Shown: one piece after another, positions 1 through 5,764 of the stretch
Layout: each line of letters opens with the position of its first letter
Numbering within the stretch: the stretch's first letter is position 1
DNA from: SFHK01 sp964554795
GTDB taxonomy: Bacteria > Bacillota > Clostridia > Christensenellales > Aristaeellaceae
DNA length: 5,815 nt
Assembly: GCA_964554795.1 (NCBI GenBank)
Contig: CAZKQB010000068.1
Span: forward strand, 1-5,815
Direction of reading: 5' to 3'
The notes under the pieces: generated by a model
Seen by the model: only the letters and a program-made list of their open reading frames with translations
Database searches by the model: none
What the model was told of the DNA's origin: nothing
Made by a program: the position numbers and the translations under genes

Positions 1-10
1 TCCGACGGTG

Positions 11-130
11 CGGGCGTGGGGCGCTCCGCTCCCCTACACCCCCTCGGGGGACGGGGTGCGAGAGGGGGGTGCCCCTCTCGCGCTCTCCCGGGGGTGGTTG
101 GGTGAGGCGTTTGGCTTCTGATGGAATGGG
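11..130. repeat. GC-rich hairpin-forming direct repeat, copy 1
   Basis: This segment matches 224-345 at a constant offset of 213 bp. The first 38 bases are identical (11-48 and 224-261), as is a 21-base block (73-93 and 286-306), with scattered substitutions elsewhere and a more diverged tail. It holds several self-complementary parts: GGGG 18-21 with CCCC 31-34, CCCCC 39-43 with GGGGG 46-50, and a perfect 10-bp stem 58-67/72-81 around a GGTG loop. No transposase or U-tract accompanies it. It most resembles an intergenic palindromic repeat or a small non-autonomous element. The type is inferred, and the tail boundary is approximate. Confidence 0.75.
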
Positions 131-191
131 CGTTGGGTACGTTGCTTTGCTACATCCTTTGGGTGATAGGATTGTGGGCGCTTTCTGCGGC

Positions 192-217
192 GGTTCTGGT
201 GAGGAGTTTGGTTTATG
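192..217. repeat. Partial third copy: tail of the direct repeat
   Basis: The segment (GGTT, two bases, GGTGAGG, one base, GTTTGG) matches the tail of copy 1 at about 96-124 and, less well, the tail of copy 2 at 308-337. It lies just upstream of the head of copy 2. This suggests that a third unit once stood between the two and has decayed or been deleted. The match is short, so this is tentative. Confidence 0.4.
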
Positions 218-223
218 GCGATA

Positions 224-345
224 CGGGCGTGGGGCGCTCCGCTCCCCTACACCCCCTCGGGTGACGGGTGCGAGAGGGGTTGCGACCCTCTCGCGCTCTC
301 CCGGGGTTGGTTTGGTGAGAAATTTGGGCTTCTGACGGGATGGAT
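224..345. repeat. GC-rich hairpin-forming direct repeat, copy 2
   Basis: This is the second copy of the element at 11-130. The main stem is kept as 270-278/286-294 (9 bp) although its loop differs in sequence. The small hairpin next to it has changed from CCCCC/GGGGG in copy 1 to CACCC/GGGTG (250-254/259-263) here, so pairing survives base changes. The tail ends about 55 bp before the likely start of the LRR gene, so the copy lies in or near that gene's control region. Confidence 0.75.
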
Positions 346-400
346 GGACGGTTTCTTTTGAAGAGCCTGTGTGACGAGAGGCAAAGTGAGGGATACGGAG

Positions 401-2155
401 ATGAAAAGGAAGGATACGTACAGAGAAGAGGAGCGCGGGCATGCGGCGCGGCGGAGAAGGCAGAGGCGGAAGCGGCAGAAGCGGGTGATTCTGTTTCTTT
501 GCGTGCTGACGCTGGCGGCACTTTGCGTGGCGGGGGCGTCGATTGTGCGCGCGATGACCGAGGACGCGCGGCCGCGGAGCTACACGTCCGACGGGCGACC
601 GATTTTTATTTCGGGCGTATACCGCTATTGTGAGAACGCGGACGGAACGGCGGACATTCTGGGCTATTTTGGAGAGGGCGGCATTGTAACCGTGGCTGAG
701 AGCCTTGAAGGGCACGTCGTGAGCGGTCTTGGCGAGAATGCCTTTGCCGCGCATGCGGACGTGACGGCCGTGCTTTTACCGGACACGGTATGCCGGATCG
801 GCGCGAACGCGTTTTCTGGCTGCGGGGCGCTTTCGGAGATCGTGCTTTCGGAGAATGTGCACGCCGTGGGCGACGGCGCGTTTTCGAACTGCACGGCGCT
901 GACGCGGGCGGCGTTTCTGTATGAGAGGCCAGAGGGGACGGCGGGCGAGGCGGTTCCGGCGTTTGAGCTGGGTACGGGCGTGTTTTCCGGCTGTACGGCG
1001 CTTGTGGACGTGCAGCTGCCTGCGAGCCTTGAGGCACTGCCGGACGGGCTGTTCTCCGGCTGCGCGGCGCTTGTGGACGTGATGCTTCCGGAGGGCGTGA
1101 TGGAGGTAGGGGAGGAGTGCTTCCTGAATTGCGAAGGTCTGCGCCTGAGCGCGCTGCCGGACGGGGTTCGAACGCTGGGCGCGCGCGCGTTTGCCGGCTG
1201 CCGGGCGATGGAGAGCCTGATCGTGCCGGACGGCGTGAGCGAGATTCCGGATGGGGCGTTTTCCGGCTGCGAGGCACTTTGGGCCCTGTCGCTGAAGGAC
1301 GGTGTGAGGACGATTGGACGCGAGGCCTTTGCGGGCTGCGGGAGGCTGGATTCGATGGCGCTTCCGGCATCGGTCGAGGCGATTGGAGAGGGCGCGTTCC
1401 GCGGCTGCGCGAGCCTGACGGCAATTTCGCTGCCGGAGAGCGTTGCGTCCGTGTCAGAGGGGCTGTTTGAGGGCTGCACGGCGCTTGCGGAGGTAAGGCT
1501 TCCGCAGGGACTTTCTGCCGTGGGCGCGAACGCGTTTTCCGGCTGCACGGCGCTTACCGGGCTGGAGCTGCCCGATTCTGTGCGATGGATTCAGGACGGT
1601 GCGTTCCGGGGCTGCCGGGCTCTTGAAGGCCTGAGCCTGCCGGACGGGCTGGAATCCCTGGGGAAGGAGGCGTTTTCCGGCTGCGCGGCGCTTCAGACGA
1701 TGGGAATTCCGGACGGGCTTCGCGAGCTGCCAGACGGCGTGCTGCGCGACTGCGAGAGCCTTTCGAGCGTGACGCTGCCCGAAGCGCTTGTGCGCGTGGG
1801 AGCGTCGGCGTTTGAAAACGACGGGGCGCTGGCGCAGGTGGCGATTCCCTCGAATGTGACGGAGATTGCGGCGCGCGCCTTTGCGGGCTGCGCAAGGCTG
1901 GACGGCGTGATTCTCCCGGACGCACTTGCGGAGCTGGGCGACGAGGCGTTTGAGGGCTGCGTTTCGCTTACGGCGATCGACGTTCCCGCCGGTGTGGCGA
2001 GCGTTGGAAGGGCGGCGTTTCGCGGCTGCACCGCGCTGACGCGCGCGTCCCTGCCCGGCACGGCGGAGATTGGTGAGAGCGCCTTTGAGGGCTGCTCGGC
2101 GCTAAACGAGCTTCAGCTTGGTGAAAGCGGCGACCCCGGAGTGCTCATTTTCTGA
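401..2155 (+). CDS. BspA-like leucine-rich-repeat protein with N-terminal membrane anchor or signal
   Basis: Read from ATG 401 the product has 584 residues. Residues 1-28 are cytoplasmic and very basic, with a run rich in Arg and Lys at 17-28. Residues 29-49 are one hydrophobic segment, either a type II anchor or a long signal peptide; no lipobox is seen. Residues 75-110 resemble the usual lead-in to BspA repeats. Residues 111-584 are 20 leucine-rich repeats of the LRR_5/TpLRR type, most exactly 23 residues, with the pattern G-x-x-AF-x-GC-x-AL-x-x-x-x-LP-x-x-V. No LPXTG, cell-wall-binding or enzymatic domain is visible. ATG 401 is preferred to GTG 371 because GAGGG at 388-392 gives a suitable ribosome binding site. 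Proteins of this family often sit on the cell surface and bind proteins or host surfaces; the ligand here is unknown. It is transcribed alone, ending at the 2173-2214 terminator. Confidence 0.9.
   Translation: MKRKDTYREEERGHAARRRRQRRKRQKRVILFLCVLTLAALCVAGASIVRAMTEDARPRSYTSDGRPIFISGVYRYCENADGTADILGYFGEGGIVTVAESLEGHVVSGLGENAFAAHADVTAVLLPDTVCRIGANAFSGCGALSEIVLSENVHAVGDGAFSNCTALTRAAFLYERPEGTAGEAVPAFELGTGVFSGCTALVDVQLPASLEALPDGLFSGCAALVDVMLPEGVMEVGEECFLNCEGLRLSALPDGVRTLGARAFAGCRAMESLIVPDGVSEIPDGAFSGCEALWALSLKDGVRTIGREAFAGCGRLDSMALPASVEAIGEGAFRGCASLTAISLPESVASVSEGLFEGCTALAEVRLPQGLSAVGANAFSGCTALTGLELPDSVRWIQDGAFRGCRALEGLSLPDGLESLGKEAFSGCAALQTMGIPDGLRELPDGVLRDCESLSSVTLPEALVRVGASAFENDGALAQVAIPSNVTEIAARAFAGCARLDGVILPDALAELGDEAFEGCVSLTAIDVPAGVASVGRAAFRGCTALTRASLPGTAEIGESAFEGCSALNELQLGESGDPGVLIF
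731..2152 (+). repeat. In-gene tandem array of 20 degenerate units, 69-bp period
   Basis: The units encode residues 111-584. Seventeen of the 20 are exactly 23 codons. Unit 3 (residues 157-190) is 34 codons, carrying an extra loop of 11 residues; unit 19 is 22 codons; the last runs into a short tail ending GVLIF. Short DNA blocks recur between units, for example GCGTTTTCCGGCTGC. These could allow slippage or recombination that changes unit number. The Cys after the AF pair is kept in most units but is lost in unit 1 and in unit 16, which has ENDGAL at that point. Confidence 0.9.
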
Positions 2156-2172
2156 AATGGCAGACATACGGG

Positions 2173-2214
2173 ACGGCGGCGCGCGCAGAGAAAATCGGCG
2201 CGCCGCCGTTTTTT
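2173..2214 (+). terminator. Intrinsic terminator after the LRR gene
   Basis: A perfect 12-bp GC-rich stem (2173-2184 pairing with 2198-2209) encloses a 13-nt loop and is followed by a T run (2209-2214) and then GCTTTT. It begins 18 bp past the LRR stop codon and separates that gene from the asnA promoter. Confidence 0.92.
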
Positions 2215-2264
2215 GCTTTTCTTTGGCATTGAATGGGCGGGTTTTGAGAAATTGCGTAAATGTA

Positions 2265-2293
2265 TGGACGGAGGCTGCATTTCATGCTATAAT
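2265..2293 (+). promoter_or_regulatory. Housekeeping promoter for asnA, extended -10
   Basis: A consensus TATAAT at 2288-2293 is preceded by TGC (2285-2287), giving an extended -10. Seventeen bases upstream lies TGGACG (2265-2270), matching four of six bases of TTGACA. The predicted start near 2300 gives a leader of only about 30 nt, too short for a T-box or other riboswitch in front of asnA. Confidence 0.8.
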
Positions 2294-2316
2294 ACGGTGG
2301 AAATTTGCTTGAAAAT

Positions 2317-2320
2317 GGAG
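2317..2320 (+). promoter_or_regulatory. Ribosome binding site that decides the asnA start
   Basis: GGAG lies 8 nt before GTG 2329, a good spacing, but only 2 nt before ATG 2323 and 20 nt before ATG 2341. It therefore favours GTG 2329. A weaker GGGA at 2331-2334 could serve ATG 2341. Confidence 0.5.
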
Positions 2321-2328
2321 AAATGCTT

Positions 2329-3339
2329 GTGGGAAAATGCATGATTCCGGATGGGTATAAAAGTCTTTTAAGCGTTCAGGATACGGAAAAGGCCATTAAA
2401 TATGTGAAGGACACCTTTGAAAGAACCTTTGCCGACGCGATGCGGCTGCTTCGAATCAGCGCGCCGTTGTTTGTGACGGCGGATTCGGGATTGAACGACA
2501 ATTTGAACGGCGTGGAGCGCCCTGTGAGCTTTTCCATTCGCGAAATGGACGGAGAAAGCATGGAAATCGTGCATTCGCTGGCAAAGTGGAAGCGGCAGGC
2601 GCTGCGCGACTACGGCTTTGGCGTGCACGAGGGATTGTATACGGACATGAACGCCATTCGGCGCGACGAGGAGCTGGACAACCTTCACAGCGTGTACGTC
2701 GATCAGTGGGACTGGGAACGGGTGATTGCCCGCGAGGATCGCACGAGGGCGTATCTGGAGGACACGGTGAAGGTGATCGTGCGCGTGCTGGCGGCGACGG
2801 AGCTGGCAACGTGCGCCATGTTTCCGGCCCTTACGCCTGCGGTGAATCCCACGGTGACGTTCATTACGTCGCAGGAGCTGGAGGACAGGTATCCGGCGCT
2901 TTCGCCGAAGGAGCGCGAGAATGAGATCGCAAGGGAATGCGGAACAGTATTTCTGGAAAACATCGGCGGAAGCCTGAAATCCGGAAGGCCGCACGACGGG
3001 CGCGCGCCGGACTACGACGACTGGACGCTGAACGGCGACATACTGGTGTGGAACGAGGTGCTGGGGCGTGCGTTTGAGATTTCCTCCATGGGCATTCGCG
3101 TGGACGAGGAGGCGATGGAGCGCCAGCTGGCGCTCGCCGGTGCGCAGGACAGGCGAAGCCTGCCGTTCCACTCTGAGCTTTTAAGCGGAAGGCTGCCGCT
3201 GACCATCGGCGGAGGACTGGGACAGTCGCGCATCTGCATGCTGGTTTTGAAAAAGTGCCACATCGGCGAGGTGCAGGCCAGCCAGTGGCCGCGAGAAATG
3301 AAGGAGGAATGCGCGGAAAAGGGCGTTTTCCTGTTGTAG
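2329..3339 (+). CDS. asnA: Aspartate-ammonia ligase (asparagine synthetase A)
   Basis: It makes asparagine from aspartate, ammonia and ATP (giving AMP and pyrophosphate) in the cytoplasm, with a fold like class II aminoacyl-tRNA synthetases. From GTG 2329 the product has 336 residues, close to the roughly 330 of E. coli AsnA. Family motifs appear in order: GLNDNLNG 54-61, HSLAKWKR 82-89, HSVYVDQWDWE 120-130, RAPDYDDW 225-232, LNGDILVW 234-241, ISSMGIRVD 251-259, the motif-3-like TIGGGLGQSR 292-301, and EVQASQWP 314-321. No expected motif is missing. The N-terminus (IPDGYKS, then ETEKAI-like DTEKAI) is the Firmicutes type. GTG 2329 has the best-placed GGAG; ATG 2323 and ATG 2341 remain possible, while the upstream TTG 2305 sits almost on the predicted transcript start and is unlikely. 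No terminator follows, so transcripts may run into ychF. Confidence 0.96.
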   Translation: MGKCMIPDGYKSLLSVQDTEKAIKYVKDTFERTFADAMRLLRISAPLFVTADSGLNDNLNGVERPVSFSIREMDGESMEIVHSLAKWKRQALRDYGFGVHEGLYTDMNAIRRDEELDNLHSVYVDQWDWERVIAREDRTRAYLEDTVKVIVRVLAATELATCAMFPALTPAVNPTVTFITSQELEDRYPALSPKERENEIARECGTVFLENIGGSLKSGRPHDGRAPDYDDWTLNGDILVWNEVLGRAFEISSMGIRVDEEAMERQLALAGAQDRRSLPFHSELLSGRLPLTIGGGLGQSRICMLVLKKCHIGEVQASQWPREMKEECAEKGVFLL

Positions 3340-3362
3340 TTTTCACGTTTATCCGTTATAAT
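3334..3362 (+). promoter_or_regulatory. Probable promoter for ychF, overlapping the asnA stop codon
   Basis: TATAAT at 3357-3362 is a perfect -10. At 17-bp spacing lies TTGTAG (3334-3339), which keeps the TTG of the -35 consensus and whose last three bases are the asnA stop TAG. The -10 is strong and the -35 only partial. The predicted transcript start is about 3369. Confidence 0.7.
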
Positions 3363-3365
3363 TGG

Positions 3366-3471
3366 AGACGCCGGTGCGGAAGGCGGGGGAGACGTCTGTT
3401 TCAGAGGGCGTGCGCCCATCCTTCACGGCGGTGTCTTTAGGCTGGAAAAATGCAGTTGGAGGAATCAATCT
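3366..3471 (+). promoter_or_regulatory. GC-rich, potentially structured leader of ychF
   Basis: About 100 nt lie between the predicted transcript start and the ychF ATG. The ends can pair: AGACGCCG 3366-3373 with CGGTGTCT 3429-3436 (one G-U pair). Inside, GAAGG pairs with CCTTC (3420-3424). Smaller elements are TCTG-TTT-CAGA (3395-3405) and GGGC-GTGC-GCCC (3406-3417). No T-tract follows, so it is not an intrinsic terminator, and I do not recognise a known riboswitch class. A ribosome binding site GGAGGA at 3458-3463 lies outside the fold, 8 nt before ATG 3472. The structure is inferred from complementarity only. Confidence 0.4.
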
Positions 3472-4569
3472 ATGAAGCTTGGCGTTGTGGGCCTTCCGAA
3501 CGTGGGCAAGAGCACGCTGTTTAACGCCATTACCTGTGCGGGCGCGCAGGCGGCGAATTATCCGTTTTGCACCATTGAACCGAACAACGGCGTGGTGGCC
3601 GTGCCTGATCCCCGGCTGGACGTGCTGGCGGAGATGTATCATCCCGAGAAGTACACGCCCGCTGTGCTGGAATTCGTGGATATTGCGGGCCTTGTGAAGG
3701 GCGCGAGCCACGGCGAGGGACTGGGCAACAAGTTTCTGAGCCATATTCGCGAGGTGGACGCCATTGTGCACGTGGTGCGCTGCTTTGAGGATGAAAACGT
3801 GATTCACGTGGACGGCAGCGTCGACCCGGCCCGCGACATTGAGACGATTCAGACCGAGCTCATTCTGGCGGACATCGAAACCGTGACGAAGCGCCTTGAA
3901 AAGGCGAGCCATCTGGTGAAAAACGGCGACAAGAAGTATGCCGAGGAAATGGAAACCGCCGAGGCGCTTCTAAAGCACATGAACGACCTGAAGCCCGCGC
4001 GCACCGCGCCGCTCACGAAGGAGCAGCGCGAGGTTGCCGAGGGCTGGTTCCTGCTCACGATGAAGAAGGTCGTTTACGCCGCGAACATCGGCGAGGCCGA
4101 GGTGGGCGAGGGAGCCGAGGAGCTTCCGCTGGTCAAGAGGGTGAAGGAAATCGCCGAGGCCGAGGGCAGTGAGGTGCTGGTGATCTGCGCGAAGGTGGAG
4201 GAGGAAATCGCTCAGCTGGAGCCGGAGGAGAAGAAGCTGTTCCTTGAGGAAATGGGCATCGGAAAGAGTGGTCTTGACCGGCTGGTGACCATTGGCTACG
4301 ACCTTCTGGGGCTGATTTCGTTCCTCACCGCCGGACCTAAGGAGGTGCGTGCGTGGACGATCGAGAGGGGCACGAAGGCGCCGCAGGCCGCGGGCAAGAT
4401 TCACTCCGACTTTGAACGGGGCTTCATTCGCGCTGAGATCGTGGGCTATGACGATCTGGTGCGCGAGGGCAGCATGAACGCCTGCAAGGAGAAGGGCCTG
4501 ATCCGCTCCGAGGGCAAGGATTACGTGATGAAGGACGGCGACGTGACGCTGTTCCGCTTTAATGTGTAA
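3472..4569 (+). CDS. ychF: Ribosome-associated ATPase/GTPase of the YchF/Ola1 family
   Basis: This is a cytoplasmic NTPase of the Obg-related group that binds ribosomes; E. coli YchF and human OLA1 prefer ATP and are linked to translation and stress responses. The product has 365 residues, the usual family length (363 in E. coli). Seen in order: P-loop GLPNVGKST 7-15; the switch region around NYPFCTIEPN 29-38; DIAGLVKGASHGEGLGNKFL 70-89, with the hydrophobic replacement of the catalytic Gln typical of this family; a helical, charged segment about 125-200; NIGE 205-208, the NxxE that replaces NKxD and explains ATP preference; CAKVEEEI 239-246; and a C-terminal TGS domain about 280-364 ending in the family-typical FRFNV. 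The start is firm: GGAGGA lies 8 nt upstream and the P-loop sits at the usual distance from it. It probably has its own promoter inside the asnA 3' end and is followed directly by the U32 gene. Confidence 0.97.
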   Translation: MKLGVVGLPNVGKSTLFNAITCAGAQAANYPFCTIEPNNGVVAVPDPRLDVLAEMYHPEKYTPAVLEFVDIAGLVKGASHGEGLGNKFLSHIREVDAIVHVVRCFEDENVIHVDGSVDPARDIETIQTELILADIETVTKRLEKASHLVKNGDKKYAEEMETAEALLKHMNDLKPARTAPLTKEQREVAEGWFLLTMKKVVYAANIGEAEVGEGAEELPLVKRVKEIAEAEGSEVLVICAKVEEEIAQLEPEEKKLFLEEMGIGKSGLDRLVTIGYDLLGLISFLTAGPKEVRAWTIERGTKAPQAAGKIHSDFERGFIRAEIVGYDDLVREGSMNACKEKGLIRSEGKDYVMKDGDVTLFRFNV

Positions 4570-5757
4570 ATGAATACGAACAAAATTGAACTGCTCGCGC
4601 CGGCGGGCGGCATGGACGCGCTCCATGCCGCCGTTCGCTTCGGCGCGAACGCCGTCTATCTGGGCGGCCCGATGCTTCAGCTTCGCGCCGGAAATACCGG
4701 CTTTACGCTGGAGGGCGTGCGCGAGGCGTGCGAATACGCGCATGCGCGGAACGTGCGCGTGTATGTGGCGGCGAACGCGTTTACCTTTCCGGAGGAGATT
4801 CCGGACATGGCGGAATACGCGAAACGGCTGAAGGACGCGGGCGCGGACGCGATGATCGTGTCCGACCTCGGCGCGATTCGGGCGATTAAGCGCGCCTGTG
4901 CCGAGATGGATGTGCACGTGAGCACGCAGGCAAACTGCACCAATCACGAGAGCGCCAATATCTACTATGAATTGGGCGCGAGCCGCGTGGTGCTGGCGCG
5001 CGAATTGAACCTTGCGCGCATTCAGGAGATTCGGGCGAAAACGCCCAAGGATTTGGAGCTGGAGGCGTTTGTGCACGGCGCGATGTGCATGGCGTATTCC
5101 GGCAGGTGCCTGCTTTCCACCTATCTGACCGGCCGTAGCGCAAACCGAGGCGGCTGCGCGCAAAGCTGCCGGTGGAAATTCGGCCTGACCGAGGAGAAGC
5201 GTCCCGGGCAGGTGTTTCCCATTGAGGAGGATGCGGCGGGAACGTACATCCTGTCCTCCTACGACCTGAACGCCATGCCGCTTCTTAATGAAATTCTGGC
5301 GTCGGGCGTGACGTCCTTAAAGATTGAGGGACGCATGAAGACGGCGTACTATGTGGCGACCGTCGTGAATGCGTATCGCATGCGCCTAAACGGCATGGAC
5401 GAGAAAATGTGCATGGAGGAGCTGAACGCCATTAGCCACCGGCCGTATACGACCGGGTTCTATCGGGACGAGGCGAAGCATACGCCGAACGCGCCCGAGG
5501 GCTACGAAAAGACGCGTGAATATCTGGCGGCGGTTGTCGGACGCGACGGAGACCGGCTGGTGTGCGAGGTGAAAAACAAGCTGCAGGAGGGGCGCGAGGT
5601 GGAGCTTCTGCATCCTGGCTGTGCGCCGGTTCGCTTTGTCGCCCGCGACCTTCGCGGCGAGGACGGCGAGGCAATTTCCGCGGCGGCCGTGCCGGGACGC
5701 AGGTTTTCGATGCCTGCGCCGGCGGAGGGAGAAATTGAGGATTATATACGCGCGTAG
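4570..5757 (+). CDS. Peptidase U32 family protein, probable Fe-S RNA-hydroxylation enzyme
   Basis: The 395-residue product carries the full U32 signature at 165-183 (E-x-F-x-x-G-A-M-C-x4-Y/S-G-x-C-x-L-S form). It begins with the conserved ELLAPAGG (7-14), followed by an (alpha/beta)-barrel-like region to about 260, SLKIEGRMK 249-257, HRPYTTGFY 290-298 and a small C-terminal domain about 315-395. Cys 173, 180, 196 and 200 (C-x6-C-x15-C-x3-C) are placed like iron-sulfur ligands. The family was named for a collagenase, but members such as E. coli TrhP (YegQ), B. subtilis TrhP1/P2 (YrrN/YrrO) and RlhA hydroxylate tRNA U34 or 23S rRNA using prephenate-linked chemistry. A tRNA-modifying role is therefore more likely than proteolysis; the substrate is inferred. 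Its ATG follows the ychF TAA with no gap and there is no visible Shine-Dalgarno, so translation is probably coupled to ychF. ELLAPAG supports this start. Confidence 0.93.
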   Translation: MNTNKIELLAPAGGMDALHAAVRFGANAVYLGGPMLQLRAGNTGFTLEGVREACEYAHARNVRVYVAANAFTFPEEIPDMAEYAKRLKDAGADAMIVSDLGAIRAIKRACAEMDVHVSTQANCTNHESANIYYELGASRVVLARELNLARIQEIRAKTPKDLELEAFVHGAMCMAYSGRCLLSTYLTGRSANRGGCAQSCRWKFGLTEEKRPGQVFPIEEDAAGTYILSSYDLNAMPLLNEILASGVTSLKIEGRMKTAYYVATVVNAYRMRLNGMDEKMCMEELNAISHRPYTTGFYRDEAKHTPNAPEGYEKTREYLAAVVGRDGDRLVCEVKNKLQEGREVELLHPGCAPVRFVARDLRGEDGEAISAAAVPGRRFSMPAPAEGEIEDYIRA

Positions 5758-5764
5758 AGCGCGT

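Larger units (their letters stand above)
1..400. other. Non-coding, repeat-bearing stretch upstream of the LRR gene
   Basis: No convincing gene lies here. The open frames present are GC-rich, lack a good ribosome binding site and are explained by the repeat copies at 11-130 and 224-345. Between the copies (131-190) the sequence is less GC-rich and shows only a weak promoter-like pair, TTGCTT at 142-147 and TAGGAT at 167-172, with a poor 19-nt spacer. I could not identify a confident promoter for the LRR gene. An upstream gene, if any, ends before the window. Confidence 0.6.

Noticed and set aside
69..335. Open frame of 88 codons across both repeat copies
   Set aside because: No ribosome binding site; the apparent internal protein repeat (LSRSPG) comes from the DNA repeat, whose 213-bp spacing happens to be a multiple of three.
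664..1548. Long open frames on the minus strand across the LRR gene (also 606-1424, 1554-1925 and 1693-2061)
   Set aside because: They mirror the 69-bp period and high GC of the LRR gene; their translations are low-complexity, rich in Pro, Ser, Arg and Ala, with no family motif or ribosome binding site.
731..2152. CRISPR array or satellite DNA suggested by the 69-bp period
   Set aside because: The period is exactly 23 codons of a well-formed LRR protein, the units are diverged throughout, and there are no constant repeats separating unique spacers.
2294..2328. T-box or asparagine-responsive riboswitch in front of asnA
   Set aside because: The promoter lies only about 30 nt before the start codon, and there is no room for a T-box or an antiterminator between the upstream terminator and the gene.
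2305..2328. TTG 2305 as the asnA start
   Set aside because: It is only about 5 nt from the predicted transcript start, has no ribosome binding site, and adds residues not expected in the family.
3450..3524. Small frame starting ATG 3450 (MQLEESIYEAWRC...) overlapping the ychF start
   Set aside because: It runs into ychF in another frame, has only a weak purine stretch before it, and the strong GGAGGA serves ATG 3472.
3970..5163. Minus-strand open frame of 397 codons spanning ychF and the U32 gene
   Set aside because: It crosses two well-conserved genes and their junction. Its product is rich in His, Arg, Ala and Leu, as expected of the complement of high-GC coding sequence, and matches no family I recognise.
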